Positions 25,072 to 35,246 of a DNA stretch of 64,000 nucleotides are shown one piece after another; within the stretch, counting starts at the first letter, position 1; each line of letters starts with the position of its first letter. Location: NCBI GenBank assembly GCA_000953695.1, contig LN554846.1, positions 2,418,001 to 2,482,000 on the forward strand. The letters are read 5' to 3'. The notes under the pieces are model-generated. The model was not told the origin of the DNA. It saw only the letters and a program-made list of their open reading frames with translations, and ran no database searches. The translations under genes were made by a program, and so were the position numbers. The DNA comes from Aliivibrio wodanis (lineage in GTDB: Bacteria; Pseudomonadota; Gammaproteobacteria; Enterobacterales; Vibrionaceae).

Positions 25072-25405
25072 CCTGTATGAGTGAGTTCATGATGAGTTCC
25101 TTGTTCGAAACACTGATTATATCAATTAAACTAAATATCTAATGATAAGGTTAATCTTAATATGAGGGTTCATATGCGAGCAAAATTAAGACGGCGAGAC
25201 TTTAGCGAAAAGTCCAATAAGATGCCACCAAGGACTGTAAGTAAAAGTTGCAGAGTTTGAATGTGGTTACACCCACTCTTCAATTTCAAAAATAAAAATT
25301 TAAAATATTCTTATTCAAATGGAAATAAGATCAAATTATTCATTTGATAAATATTTAACGAGCTTATACTCTAGAAAGATAATTACTCTCAAAAGGCTAG
25401 GTTTT

Positions 25406-26455
25406 ATGAAATTTCTTTCTCGTTTATTGCTGTTAACCACTGCTATATCGCCTATTCCTAGTCTGGCGGCATTAGGAGAATATCCCATTATTTTGATCCA
25501 CGGTTTTCAAGCGGGTCAATTACAAACTCAGCCAATGCACGATGAAGTAATTGCTGATGGTAAAAACTATTGGCAAGATTTTTGGCTATCAAAAGCTGAC
25601 GAACGAATTGATTGGCCATCACAAGAAAGAGTTGCAGGAAAAATTTCAACCGATTACGTTTGGCCAAAACTCAAAGCTCTATCTAAAAGTAATACTTGTC
25701 AAAATGGGTGTATTTTAGTTACTCACTCAACGGGGGATTTAGTCGCTCGTTACCTATTAGACAATCAGGAAAACTGGTTAAAAAATGCAGGGCTAACACC
25801 ACTAAATATTATTGCGACATTTGATTTTGCAGGTGCTGGCGGTGGTTCTGAATTAGGTGATCTTGCGATTAACATTTCAGAAGGCAATGGGTATTTAAAT
25901 GCACCTTTAAAATACGCAATGACAAAATGGCTTGGTGAGGTTCCTAGTCCTCAAAACACTGGTGTATTAAATGATTTAAAAGTAGCTAATGCTCGACAAT
26001 TAGCACCTCTACCCGACAACCGTATTCCTCGTATTCGTTTTGTAGGTAAAGGCAGTGATTACTTCGGCTCTACCAGTGGTTTTCTTCCTGGTAAAGACGA
26101 CGGTGTAGTAGCAAGCCACTCATCATGTGGTTCAAGTCAATCTGGTGAATTTACAAGTTGCTCTGCATCTATTTCTTTTGATGGAAAAATAGAGCCTCAA
26201 TCACAAGCAGTAACCAGTTTTATGCCTTATCATTATCCTCTACTTATGGGGGATGATTATAGCCATAGTGGTTTAATAGGAACGAGTCATCAAGGGAAAG
26301 TGACAGCAGTAAACCAACAAAAAACATTGCTTGATGGTACTGTCATCCAAGTAAACACAACAGACTCAACTTATTGGTTAAATGGTAGTACTTACCGTTA
26401 TGTTGATAAATCAGATAATGAAACCATGTCTGAATTGGTTAGTGAATTACTATAA
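25406..26455 (+). CDS. Secreted lipase/esterase-like alpha/beta hydrolase
   Basis: Starting at ATG 25406, the 349-residue product has a cleavable signal peptide (MKFLSRLLLLTTAISPIPSL followed by A), so it is periplasmic or secreted. The frame extends 29 codons upstream, but that part has no signal. PIILIHGFQAG near residues 25-35 is the oxyanion-hole region (HG). VTHSTGD around Ser108 is the nucleophile elbow, a GxSxG variant with His-Ser-Thr-Gly. LPGKDDGVVASHSSCG supplies a probable catalytic Asp and a late HYPLLMGDDYSHSGLIG the catalytic His. Four cysteines may form disulfides. The stop overlaps the next start (TAATG), so a coupled partner follows. Its substrate is unknown. Confidence 0.8.
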   Translation: MKFLSRLLLLTTAISPIPSLAALGEYPIILIHGFQAGQLQTQPMHDEVIADGKNYWQDFWLSKADERIDWPSQERVAGKISTDYVWPKLKALSKSNTCQNGCILVTHSTGDLVARYLLDNQENWLKNAGLTPLNIIATFDFAGAGGGSELGDLAINISEGNGYLNAPLKYAMTKWLGEVPSPQNTGVLNDLKVANARQLAPLPDNRIPRIRFVGKGSDYFGSTSGFLPGKDDGVVASHSSCGSSQSGEFTSCSASISFDGKIEPQSQAVTSFMPYHYPLLMGDDYSHSGLIGTSHQGKVTAVNQQKTLLDGTVIQVNTTDSTYWLNGSTYRYVDKSDNETMSELVSELL

Positions 26456-27527
26456 TGAACAAACACTTTTTATTTATTGGCGTGCTGCTGATGGTTGCAG
26501 CCGCCACTTTTCATTGGATAATGCGAGACAATACTCCACCACCCACTATCGTTTCAGCCTACACGTTAGAGCAAAAAAAACCTCTTGACGAAATAACTTC
26601 AGCACAGCCAGTAAAGAGTAAAAAAAATAAGACAAACTCAACACTAATAGAAGATACTCAAACACAATCTCGCCATGAACTACCTCAAGAATTGACTCAA
26701 CAGTTTGCTCTTTTATCTAAAAGTTATGCAAATGATGTCGCATTCCCATCTTACTCGACGCCACTGCTTTCTAATGATATTAATTACTTAGAACCAAACC
26801 ATTTTAGCGTGGTCGATATTCCTATTTTAGATGGCTCTCATACTGCTTCTTTATCATTAAAAAATACCGTTTTGATTACCCGGAACCTATCGTCGTAACT
26901 TTAAATTCAGACCTAGGTATTGACCATATTGAATACGAACTATTTGATCCAAATACACGTGAGCCTCTTTTATCCCGATATTCTCAAGAATTAATAACAG
27001 AATTTACGCCTAAAAAAGAGTGGCCTCAAGAAGTAAGAATTAAAGCAACGGTTTCATTTATAGATGGCATAGATATCCTGACTACAGATATTCAATTTTC
27101 TAATCCTGTAGCTTATGTTAACTCTTTAGACGCTCCTTACTCTGTAGGCAGTGATATGATTCTCCCTCTCAATTTAGAAGTAAAAGAAGCGGGGAATTAT
27201 CGTATTCGAGCAAATTTATACCATGTTGATGGAAAGCCGATTGCATCATTAAATAATAAGAAAGAGATTACTCAAGGAAAGGTGGTTTTTGAATTAAAAG
27301 CACATCAATCTGTTCTTAAAAACCAACAAGGGGATCTAGAGTTACGGAATATAACAATCGAAAGAATGTCTGACTTCCCAGGAGAAAAGACACGTTACGG
27401 CACCAGTAAAGATGCCGTTCTTTCTGTTCTAAATTTTGATATTTCAAGCCTCAGTGACGAGCCTTATCAAATGTCTGAGCAAGAGAAAAAGCGACTTGAA
27501 TTCTTAAATGACATTGCTCAGCAATAA
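26455..27527 (+). pseudogene. Exported protein coupled to the lipase, frameshifted (or -1 frameshift-read)
   Basis: The first frame (26455-26898) encodes an N-terminal membrane anchor or signal (FLFIGVLLMVAAATFHWIM) and a Thr/Ser-rich linker, then ends early. The -1 frame continues without a stop from about 26859 to 27527 (DYPEPIVVTLNSDLG, later NYRIRANLYHVDGKPIASLN). The combined product would be about 357 residues with beta-sandwich-like repeats. The break lies at an A6 run; A-AAA-AAT at 26859-26865 is in the right phase for classical -1 slippage. A one-base loss is simpler. I do not recognise the family; it may be an envelope protein working with the lipase. Coupling by TAATG supports a joint role. 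Confidence 0.6.
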
Positions 27528-27557
27528 TCTCACTATCTCTATTTAGTGCCCTTTTAA

Positions 27558-28427
27558 TTAGGCTACTTTCTCTGCTTTTACTATTATATCAGGTGCATTG
27601 AACTGCTCTTGTGATGCGATGATCTGTAACTCATAAGCTCCACGATTGAAAGTCTCTTGCATAACAGAATCAACCGCGGCATTAGTACGCTCGAATGCCT
27701 CTACTGGCACATATCCTGCCATTAAATTGGCAAGCATCACTCCACTAATTAAATCTCCTGCCCCTACTGGCTGACGCTTTGCATCAAAGTCATATAAAGG
27801 ACGAGAAATGTGGTAGCTGCCTTCTTTAGTGGTTAATAGCATCTCAAAACGATCTTTTTGAACTCCCGCACGACTTAAGTGTTTCACCACTACCATCTTT
27901 ACACCTTTATCAATCAGTTGCTTATTTGCTGCGATCACTTGGTCTAATGTATTGATCACCATACCAGATAAACTTTCTAACTCTAATAAATTAGGTGCAA
28001 CAATATCTGCTGAGGCTAGTGCTGATTCTTTAAAAAACATTTCCACTTCTGGCGCAACGATACACCCTTTTTCAGGGTGTCCCATCACAGGATCGCAGAA
28101 ATAAATCGCGTTTGGATTGTCTCGTTTGATTTTTTGAACAGCAGTAATAATCTCTTGACCTTGCGCTGCTGATCCTAAGTAACCACTTAATACCGCATCA
28201 CAAGCTTGAGTCGCTTCAATTGCTGATAAACCATCAACCAATTCTGAAATGTGGCCAGCAGGCATAGCCATACCTTTCCAGCCTTGTTGATATTGCGTGT
28301 GATTTGAAAACTGTACCGTGTTAATTGGCCATACTTCCATTCCCATCCTACGCATCGGGAAGACCGCAGCACTGTTGCCAGCACAACCAAAGACCACATG
28401 CGATTGAATGGACAAAATACATTTCAT
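27558..28427 (-). CDS. pdxY: Pyridoxal kinase PdxY
   Basis: PdxY phosphorylates pyridoxal in the vitamin B6 salvage pathway. The 289-residue product belongs to the ribokinase-like superfamily. [20 protein letters not shown] and [14 protein letters not shown] are PdxY signatures, [13 protein letters not shown] lies mid-protein, and the anion-hole motif [13 protein letters not shown] carries the catalytic Asp. The gene converges with the lipase operon and is monocistronic. Confidence 0.95.
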   Translation of the reverse strand: MKCILSIQSHVVFGCAGNSAAVFPMRRMGMEVWPINTVQFSNHTQYQQGWKGMAMPAGHISELVDGLSAIEATQACDAVLSGYLGSAAQGQEIITAVQKIKRDNPNAIYFCDPVMGHPEKGCIVAPEVEMFFKESALASADIVAPNLLELESLSGMVINTLDQVIAANKQLIDKGVKMVVVKHLSRAGVQKDRFEMLLTTKEGSYHISRPLYDFDAKRQPVGAGDLISGVMLANLMAGYVPVEAFERTNAAVDSVMQETFNRGAYELQIIASQEQFNAPDIIVKAEKVA

Positions 28428-29213
28428 AACATCACCAATAATTAAAATATAGAATAAGAGCTTCAGCGCCCTAAATTAAACGATAATACTTAGAAACCCT
28501 AGGGCTTAATTTTGTTTTAGTACTTTCACTGTTCAACTGCCAAATTTTTAAGCATGTACACCATAAATATCCGTTTCAATACCTAGATAATCACAAAAGA
28601 GTATTAAATGAGAAATTTTTCTATGCATGTTAAAAACATTTATTTGAGAAGAAAAACTGTAATTTATCACAAGTTACGCTAACTCTTCGAAGGTCAACTT
28701 ATCTAAAATATTCAAATAAAGGTGACAGTCTAGGAATGGAAAGATAACGATAAAATTATCAATTAAATATTGGTAATAGAATAAGAAATTTCAATTTTAG
28801 AGCCCACGGCATATTGATAAAAAAGAATTAACTATCATTAAGTTATATCTGCATACTTAGAGCTAAGCACTCAGATACAAGTTTATAAAATAGATAGATA
28901 CCATAAACCCAAAAGCAGGTTTATTTTTTATAATAAAAGCAGCTCTAGCTAAAAATAAAAGCTTTCCAAAAGAGCATAAAAATAAAAACATTATTTTGTA
29001 AATCTTTTTAACTATACGTAAAAAAAGTACGACATATTGTTTCATTATTATTGACTATACAAAGCCTACTGAACTATATTAATCGCCGCAAATCCTTAGC
29101 AAACGATATTTTATACAACTTTATAACAAAGTTACTTATATTTCTTAAAGATTGAACGTTTGAAATTCATTTTTTAAGAAAAATAAATTGACGATTATTA
29201 ATAAGGAAATTTC
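28428..29213. other. Long AT-rich intergenic region
   Basis: About 785 bases separate pdxY and the symporter gene and should hold their divergent promoters. Only short AT-rich open frames are seen and none has convincing codon use or a ribosome site. I specifically looked for a glycine riboswitch before the symporter gene, as known in some vibrios, and did not find its GGAGA/CCGAAGG elements. Confidence 0.5.
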
Positions 29214-30683
29214 ATGACAAACACAGATTTAACTCTAGTTGAGTCAATAAACGAAGCTTTAATGTCCGTTATTGGCGCAATTAATGGGCTTCTTTGGGGA
29301 CAAGTTCTCGTTTATCTTCTTGTTGGTGTTGGTGTGTACTTCACTGTACGTCTTGGCTTCATTCAACTTCGCCAACTTGGTCACTCAATTAAAATTTTAC
29401 GCAACGGTCAAGAGATCGACAGCGGTATCAGTTCTTATCAAGTATTTTGCACCTCTATGGCTGCTCGCGTGGGGACGGGTAACATGGCAGGTGTGGCAGT
29501 AGCATTAACTGTTGGTGGCCCTGGTGCTATCTTCTGGATGTGGGTGATTGCTCTATTTGGTATGGCGACAGCATTTATTGAATCAACACTAGCTCAAGTA
29601 TACAAAGTGAAAGACGTTGACGGTCAATACCGCGGCGGCCCTGCTTACTACATGGAGAAAGGTCTTGGTCAACGCTGGATGGGGACTCTTTTCTCTATCT
29701 TCCTAATTATCGCTTTTGGTCTAGTATTCAACGCGGTTCAAGCAAACACGATTACTGATGCACTTAATCATTCATTTGGTTTTGATAAAACTATCATGGG
29801 AATCATCATTGTTGCTGTTTCAGGCTTCTTTATCATGGGTGGTTTACGTCGTGTTGCTAGCGCATCTTCAAAAATCGTTCCTGTTATGGCTATTGGTTAC
29901 CTTGCGATTGCACTAATCGTTGTATTGATGAACATTACTGAAGTTCCTGCAGTATTAGCGCTTATCGTTAAAAGTGCGTTCGGTTGGCAAGAAGCAGCGG
30001 CAGGTGGTGTTGCTTATACTATCGCTCAAGCAATGCAATCTGGTATCGCTCGTGGTTTATTCTCAAATGAAGCGGGTATGGGTTCTGCGGCTAACATCGC
30101 GGCAAGTGCTACACCAAACCCTAACCACCCTGCATCACAAGGTTTTGTGCAAATGCTAGGTGTGTTTGTTGATACGCTAGTTATCTGTACAGCTTCTGCG
30201 GCGATGATTATGCTTTCAGGCGTAATGGATCAACCAGATGCAGCAACAGGCATTGGCCTTCTTCAACAAGCACTAACCAATGAGTTAGGCGGTTGGACAA
30301 GCTACTTTATGGCTCTAGCTATTCTTCTGTTCTGTTTTACGTCTATCATTGCAAACTACAGCTACGCTGAAACAAACGTAATGTTCTTGAATGGTAATTC
30401 TAAGAAGGGTTTATTTGGTTTCCGTCTATGTGTACTAGCAATGGTTATGTTTGGCTCTGTAGCTTCTCTACCGGTGGTATGGAACTTAGCTGATGCATCT
30501 ATGGGGATGATGGCATTAATAAACATCGTTGCTCTAGTATTGCTTTCTAAACTGGCAATCAAGATCATTAAAGATTACGAAACTCAACTTAAAGCGGGAA
30601 AAACTCCAGAGTTTGATCGCACTAAGTTCCCAGAGCTAGATAACCTAGATGGTGCGTGGCACCCAAAGAAAAAGAAAGCATAA
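29214..30683 (+). CDS. Sodium:alanine symporter family protein (AGCS)
   Basis: The 489-residue inner membrane protein has about ten hydrophobic segments. The hallmark segments are GTGNMAGVAVALTVGGPGAI near residues 89-108, the FMGLAFIES-like FGMATAFIESTLAQVYK, GGPAYYMEKGLG and IARGLFSNEAGMGSAANIAA. It imports alanine or glycine with Na+ at the inner membrane. Length is typical for the family. It is followed by a strong terminator and has a long upstream spacer. Confidence 0.95.
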   Translation: MTNTDLTLVESINEALMSVIGAINGLLWGQVLVYLLVGVGVYFTVRLGFIQLRQLGHSIKILRNGQEIDSGISSYQVFCTSMAARVGTGNMAGVAVALTVGGPGAIFWMWVIALFGMATAFIESTLAQVYKVKDVDGQYRGGPAYYMEKGLGQRWMGTLFSIFLIIAFGLVFNAVQANTITDALNHSFGFDKTIMGIIIVAVSGFFIMGGLRRVASASSKIVPVMAIGYLAIALIVVLMNITEVPAVLALIVKSAFGWQEAAAGGVAYTIAQAMQSGIARGLFSNEAGMGSAANIAASATPNPNHPASQGFVQMLGVFVDTLVICTASAAMIMLSGVMDQPDAATGIGLLQQALTNELGGWTSYFMALAILLFCFTSIIANYSYAETNVMFLNGNSKKGLFGFRLCVLAMVMFGSVASLPVVWNLADASMGMMALINIVALVLLSKLAIKIIKDYETQLKAGKTPEFDRTKFPELDNLDGAWHPKKKKA

Positions 30684-30709
30684 TAACTCTCTTATCTCAT
30701 AAATAAGCA

Positions 30710-30743
30710 AAGCCCGTAGCCTAAGTACTACGGGCTTTTTTTT
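30710..30743 (+). terminator. Terminator after the alanine symporter gene
   Basis: AGCCCGTAG and CTACGGGCT form a nine-base stem followed by eight T. Confidence 0.9.
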
Positions 30744-31042
30744 ATCTATAATTCAGACAAAACTAATGTTTAATACCAACTCCATTAATTATCTGGTCAT
30801 TATTACTGGTTAAATCTCTCAATAGTTGCGTTAAAAATTATTGCTGTAGAATAACTACTTATAAAAATTTTCGCCTTACTCTTAAGTGATTTTCCTGCGT
30901 AATAAATAGATCATCTAATTAGTTACCTTGGTACAAATCAAAATAAATGATAAGGAAAATTAATTTAATTATTGACCTAAAGTTAAGTTGAGGTTTTAAG
31001 CTGTATCCAACTAAGCAAGATTAATCAATGACAGGAGTCACT

Positions 31043-31462
31043 ATGACACAATTTGAACATGCTAATCTCACCGTACCAAACATTGATGCAGCTATCGCTT
31101 TTCTTTTAAATGCAGCACCTGACTTTCGAATAAAAGCAGATCAAAACCCTGAAGGAAAACAACGTTGGGTGCATATCGGCAACAATACTTGCTACTTTGC
31201 CTTGCAAGAGCCACACGATTCACTTACCTCTATCGACAATCGTAAGCCATACCAAAATATTGCAATTAACCATATTGGAATGATCGTTGAAAATTTAGAT
31301 AGCATTCAAAATAAACTGCTTTCTTTAGGTTACGAACAAAATGGAGATATCACGCAAGAGAAGTATGGTCGACGCATTTATTTTTATGATAAAGCGCATT
31401 TTGAATGGGAATTGGTGGAGTATAATAGTGAAAAAGAAGAAGAGCGTTATTACTATGAATAA
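31043..31462 (+). CDS. VOC (glyoxalase/bleomycin resistance) family protein
   Basis: From ATG 31043, preceded by AGGAG at ideal distance, the product has 139 residues. FEHANLTVPNIDAAIAFLLN near the N-terminus and AINHIGMIVENLDSIQNKL near residues 77-95 are the two beta-alpha-beta repeats of the VOC fold. IYFYDKAHFEWELVEY ends with the usual metal-ligand Glu, and His4 and His79 are candidate ligands. VOC enzymes include lyases, dioxygenases and resistance proteins, so the substrate cannot be told. The gene is monocistronic. An ATG five codons upstream lacks a ribosome site. Confidence 0.85.
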   Translation: MTQFEHANLTVPNIDAAIAFLLNAAPDFRIKADQNPEGKQRWVHIGNNTCYFALQEPHDSLTSIDNRKPYQNIAINHIGMIVENLDSIQNKLLSLGYEQNGDITQEKYGRRIYFYDKAHFEWELVEYNSEKEEERYYYE

Positions 31463-31539
31463 AAAATAACGGCTCGAACTCAGAATAAACGTAAAGGAGC
31501 CAATAATGTTATTAGCTCCTCTCTGATACAAGTTTGATA

Positions 31540-31977
31540 TTACGTATTTTTATTAAGAATGAAATGAGTACTTCCTAGCCCTATCATCATGGCAATTAAA
31601 AAATAAACCAAACCACTATTACCAAGCCCGATACTTGATACTGCGGGTCCAGGACAAATGCCGGCAATCCCCCAACCTAAGCCAAAGATACCTGCTCCTG
31701 ATAGCAATTTTGTATCAATTTGTTTGTTACTAGACAAACAAAATTGTTCAGCGTTAAGTGGTTTTGTTTTTGGTTTAATTAATAAGAAATAGGCAGGCAT
31801 AAAGACTAATAGTGCCCCTCCCATTACAAACATTAAGCTTGGGTCCCAGTGACCAGTAACATCTAAAAAACCAATAACTTTTTCAGGATCAGCCATGCCT
31901 GATATCGCCATGCCTAGACCAAATAGAAAACCAGAGATAAGAGAAACTAGACGAAAAAATACATTATTCATAACCAT
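31540..31977 (-). CDS. YeeE/YedE family transporter, second subunit
   Basis: The 145-residue membrane protein has four hydrophobic segments and the family motif GLGWGIAGICPGPAV with a conserved Cys, plus LISGFLFGLGMAISGMADP near the N-terminus. In YeeE-type proteins conserved Cys residues pass thiosulfate or related sulfur compounds through the membrane. It lies six bases after its sister gene, and together they make the split version of a full-length YeeE. Confidence 0.88.
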   Translation of the reverse strand: MVMNNVFFRLVSLISGFLFGLGMAISGMADPEKVIGFLDVTGHWDPSLMFVMGGALLVFMPAYFLLIKPKTKPLNAEQFCLSSNKQIDTKLLSGAGIFGLGWGIAGICPGPAVSSIGLGNSGLVYFLIAMMIGLGSTHFILNKNT

Positions 31978-31983
31978 CCCTTA

Positions 31984-32403
31984 TTAAAGTATATGTAATC
32001 GAACAAATACGGTTATTGCAGCAACAAGCATAAATACTGCGGTTGCCACCATTGAGCGAACCGATAAGCGTCCAATACCACAAATCCCATGACCACTCGT
32101 ACAGCCATTACCTAAACGAGTACCAATACCAACCAACAATCCAGCAACAATAAGCATACTGGTTGTAGTTTCATACTCTTTTGGCACTTCAGCGCCTAAG
32201 AAATACACACCAATAGCACCACCCACGATCATACTAAGCACGAACAGCCATCGCCATGCGTAGTCTCGCTTTTTCGGTGCCATTAATCCGGTCAGTACTC
32301 CACTGATCCCTGCAATTTTACCATTAAGTAAAAGCAATAAAGTCGCTGATACACCTAACAGTATTCCGCCAAATAAAGAGCTCCATGGAATTATCATCAT
32401 CAT
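31984..32403 (-). CDS. YeeE/YedE family transporter, first subunit
   Basis: This 139-residue membrane protein has the paired motif [20 protein letters not shown] with two Cys residues, as in YeeE, and an N-terminal [20 protein letters not shown] segment. It precedes the second half-size gene in one operon. Such two-gene sets are often found with rhodanese or persulfide genes; none is next to this pair. Uptake of thiosulfate-like sulfur is a family-level inference. Confidence 0.88.
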   Translation of the reverse strand: MMMIIPWSSLFGGILLGVSATLLLLLNGKIAGISGVLTGLMAPKKRDYAWRWLFVLSMIVGGAIGVYFLGAEVPKEYETTTSMLIVAGLLVGIGTRLGNGCTSGHGICGIGRLSVRSMVATAVFMLVAAITVFVRLHIL

Positions 32404-32625
32404 TACTCATTAGTTTGTTTTTTAAACATATTAATAAGAGTACGTACGAATGAAATATTAGTCAATACTTATTTAGCTTAATTTAAATTAATAACTGCTA
32501 ATGTTCGTAATGATAAAAATATAAAAAATGAACATGAGCCTATCTCGACACTCGATAAATAATAAGGTAGTTTAGGGGTATAGACGTATAGAATGCTACA
32601 AATTAAAATAACTTAAGGATAAGTT

Positions 32626-33564
32626 GTGCCGATAAAAATACCAGACCAACTCCCTGCTGCTGAAGTATTACGTGAAGAAAATATCTTTATCATGCAAGAG
32701 TCTCGCGCCACCACACAAGCCATTCGTCCTCTAAAAGTCATCATTTTAAACTTGATGCCAAAGAAAATTGAAACTGAAACACAATTTTTACGTTTACTTT
32801 CGAATAGTCCATTACAAGTGGATGTAGAGCTATTACGCATTGATAATCGTACCAGTAAAAATACACCAACTGAGCATTTAGATACCTTTTATCGCCAATT
32901 TGAAGGCATCAAAGATCGCAATTTTGATGGGCTGATCATTACAGGCGCACCGCTAGGTTTAGTGCAATTTGAAGATGTAATCTACTGGGATCACCTACAA
33001 ACAATTATGACCTGGGCAAAAGATCATGTGACTTCAAGTTTGTATGTGTGTTGGGCAGCCCAAGCTGGCTTAAAGTTATTGTATGATTTACCTAAACGTA
33101 CACGTAAAGAAAAATTATCTGGCGTATATCAGCATAATAACCTTGACCAACACCATCCTATTTTACGTGGCTTTGATGATCAGTTTTTAGCACCTCACTC
33201 TCGTTACGCTGACTTTTCTGCTAATTATTTAAATGAACACACTGATCTGGATATTCTGGCTACTTCTGAACAAGCTGGCGTGTATTTAGCTTCAACCAAA
33301 GATAAACGAAATGTATTTGTTACCGGCCACCCAGAATATGACTCTTTCACACTACATAATGAATACGTTCGAGATTTAGGTGAAGGCATGGAGCCAATTA
33401 TTCCGGTAAATTACTACCCTGAGAATAATCCTGATATTCCACCAAAAGCGACATGGCGCAGTCACGGACATTTGCTGTTTTCTAACTGGCTCAATTACTG
33501 TGTTTACCAACAAACACCGTATGATCTTGACCACTTCTCTGAGAAAAATTTCACCCGAGATTAA
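32626..33564 (+). CDS. metA: Homoserine O-succinyltransferase MetA
   Basis: MetA acylates homoserine in the first dedicated step of methionine synthesis. The 312-residue product starts at GTG 32626 after an AAGGATAAG ribosome site. The nucleophile Cys142 sits in YVCWAAQAG, and the His and Glu of [10 protein letters not shown] complete the active site. Gly111 in TGAPLG favours succinyl-CoA over acetyl-CoA by the published residue-111 rule, an established but imperfect guide. The gene is monocistronic. No clear Met repressor box was noticed. Confidence 0.96.
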   Translation: MPIKIPDQLPAAEVLREENIFIMQESRATTQAIRPLKVIILNLMPKKIETETQFLRLLSNSPLQVDVELLRIDNRTSKNTPTEHLDTFYRQFEGIKDRNFDGLIITGAPLGLVQFEDVIYWDHLQTIMTWAKDHVTSSLYVCWAAQAGLKLLYDLPKRTRKEKLSGVYQHNNLDQHHPILRGFDDQFLAPHSRYADFSANYLNEHTDLDILATSEQAGVYLASTKDKRNVFVTGHPEYDSFTLHNEYVRDLGEGMEPIIPVNYYPENNPDIPPKATWRSHGHLLFSNWLNYCVYQQTPYDLDHFSEKNFTRD

Positions 33565-33838
33565 ACGTCATGCTTAGATAAATAACCATAATTTGGGTAT
33601 TTTCTTACAGTAAATACCCAAACTAGGCATAAAATGATGCATACAATCTGATAGCTATAGCTCATTTTTTCTTTTTTTGATAAAAAATGACCTTTCATTT
33701 AATTCAGATCAACCAAGCTTCTATTTATAAAACCAACAACAGTCTAAATGAGAACTTGCTCAACAAAACCCTATGAAATATAAGGTATTAATGCCCATAG
33801 TTGATTTTAATTATAATTGCATTAATGCAGGTGGTTCT

Positions 33839-35167
33839 ATGTTGTACTTTGAATTTATCTTTTTATTACTCGTTCTCTATACTGGTTCCCGATTTGGTGG
33901 TATAGGGTTAGGGGTTGTCTCTGGAATTGGTTTGGTCATTGAAGTCTTTATCTTCAAAATGCCACCAACCTCTCCTCCCGTCACTGTAATGTTGATCATC
34001 TTAGCCGTTGTGACTTGCGCCTCTATATTAGAAGCCGCTGGCGGGTTAAAATACATGTTGCAAGTGGCTGAACGCATTTTAAGAAAGAACCCAAAACGGG
34101 TCACCATCATTGCGCCATTTGTAACTTATGCAATGACATTTTTACTAGGTACAGGTCATGCTGTGTACTCAATTATGCCTATCATCGGTGATGTAGCATT
34201 AAAGAATGGTATCCGTCCTGAGCGCCCAATGGCTGCTGCATCTGTTGCTTCTCAAATTGCAATTACCGCTTCACCACTTTCTGCTGCGGTTGTTTATTAT
34301 CTCGCACAATTAGTAGATATTGACGCATCAATCACCTTAATGTCGATCTTAATGGTAACGGTTCCTTCGACTTTGTTTGGTACGTTAATGCTGGCACTTT
34401 ACAGCTTACGTCGCGGCAAAGAGCTAGAAGATGATGAAGATTACCAAGCACGTTTAAAAGATCCTATTTGGCGCGAAAAAATCTTAAACACAACCTCAAC
34501 CTCTTTAGATGAAGAGCTTCCAACAAAAGCACGTAATGCCGTTCTTATCTTTTTAGCTGCAATTGCTTCAATTGTTGTGATTGCAATGTTCCCTGAAATT
34601 CGAACTATTGTTGATGGTGACAAGCCAATCAAGATGTCGGTTGTAATCCAAATGATGATGCTAGCGTTTGGTGGTATTATTTTATTAGCGACCAAAACTG
34701 ATCCTCGTGATGTTCCTAATGGTGTGGTATTTAAATCAGGCATGGTTGCAGCAATTGCTATCTTTGGTATCGCTTGGATGTCAGATACCTATTTCCAATA
34801 CGCTATGCCTCAATTCAAAGCTGGTATTGTTGATATGGTAACGCTTCACCCTTGGACGTTTGCTTTATCTCTATTTATTGTTTCTGTTGTGGTGAACTCA
34901 CAAGCTGCAACCGCTCGTATGATGTTACCAGTAGGCCTAGCCCTTGGCTTAGAACCGGCTTTAGTTATTGGTTTAATGCCAGCCGTTTATGGTTACTTCT
35001 TCATTCCAAATTACCCATCAGATATCGCTACGGTAAACTTTGATAGCTCAGGTACAACTAAGATTGGTAAATGGTATTTTAACCATTCATTTATGTCAGT
35101 GGGCTTAATTGGTGTCGTTTCAGCCTGTGTCGTTGGCTATGTCTTAGGTCAAATTGTAATTGGTTAA
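33839..35167 (+). CDS. Anaerobic C4-dicarboxylate transporter, DcuA/DcuB family
   Basis: Read from ATG 33839 (MLYFEFIFLLLVLYTGSRFG) the product has 442 residues, the normal length of DcuB; the longer frame from 33773 adds a hydrophilic leader without support. About ten membrane segments are visible. Family segments are GHAVYSIMPIIGDVALKNGI, MAAASVASQIAITASPLSAA and the C-terminal YFFIPNYPSDIATVNFDSSG. These antiporters exchange fumarate or aspartate for succinate during anaerobic fumarate respiration. I cannot separate DcuA from DcuB by sight. A strong terminator follows. Confidence 0.9.
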   Translation: MLYFEFIFLLLVLYTGSRFGGIGLGVVSGIGLVIEVFIFKMPPTSPPVTVMLIILAVVTCASILEAAGGLKYMLQVAERILRKNPKRVTIIAPFVTYAMTFLLGTGHAVYSIMPIIGDVALKNGIRPERPMAAASVASQIAITASPLSAAVVYYLAQLVDIDASITLMSILMVTVPSTLFGTLMLALYSLRRGKELEDDEDYQARLKDPIWREKILNTTSTSLDEELPTKARNAVLIFLAAIASIVVIAMFPEIRTIVDGDKPIKMSVVIQMMMLAFGGIILLATKTDPRDVPNGVVFKSGMVAAIAIFGIAWMSDTYFQYAMPQFKAGIVDMVTLHPWTFALSLFIVSVVVNSQAATARMMLPVGLALGLEPALVIGLMPAVYGYFFIPNYPSDIATVNFDSSGTTKIGKWYFNHSFMSVGLIGVVSACVVGYVLGQIVIG

Positions 35168-35173
35168 ATAGAC

Positions 35174-35209
35174 AAAAGCCCATGCGTATTTTCATACAGC
35201 ATGGGCTTT
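35174..35209. terminator. Terminator between the Dcu and nucleoside transporter genes
   Basis: AAAGCCCATGC and GCATGGGCTTT form a long stem flanked by A and T runs between convergent genes. A four-copy tandem of TTTTAAC follows at 35207-35233. Confidence 0.85.
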
Positions 35210-35246
35210 AACTTTTAACTTTTAACTTTTAACTTTAAGCTAGATT

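Noticed and set aside
24994-25150. M-box or yybP-ykoY riboswitch before the MgtE-like gene
   Set aside because: Only a short hairpin is seen; the conserved cores of both riboswitch classes are missing.
28863-29045. 60-codon minus-strand ORF before the symporter gene
   Set aside because: AT-rich, no ribosome site, Phe/Ile/Lys-rich composition consistent with chance.
28428-29213. Glycine riboswitch before the alanine symporter gene
   Set aside because: Some vibrios carry a tandem glycine riboswitch before such a gene, but its conserved GGAGA and CCGAAGG elements are not present here.
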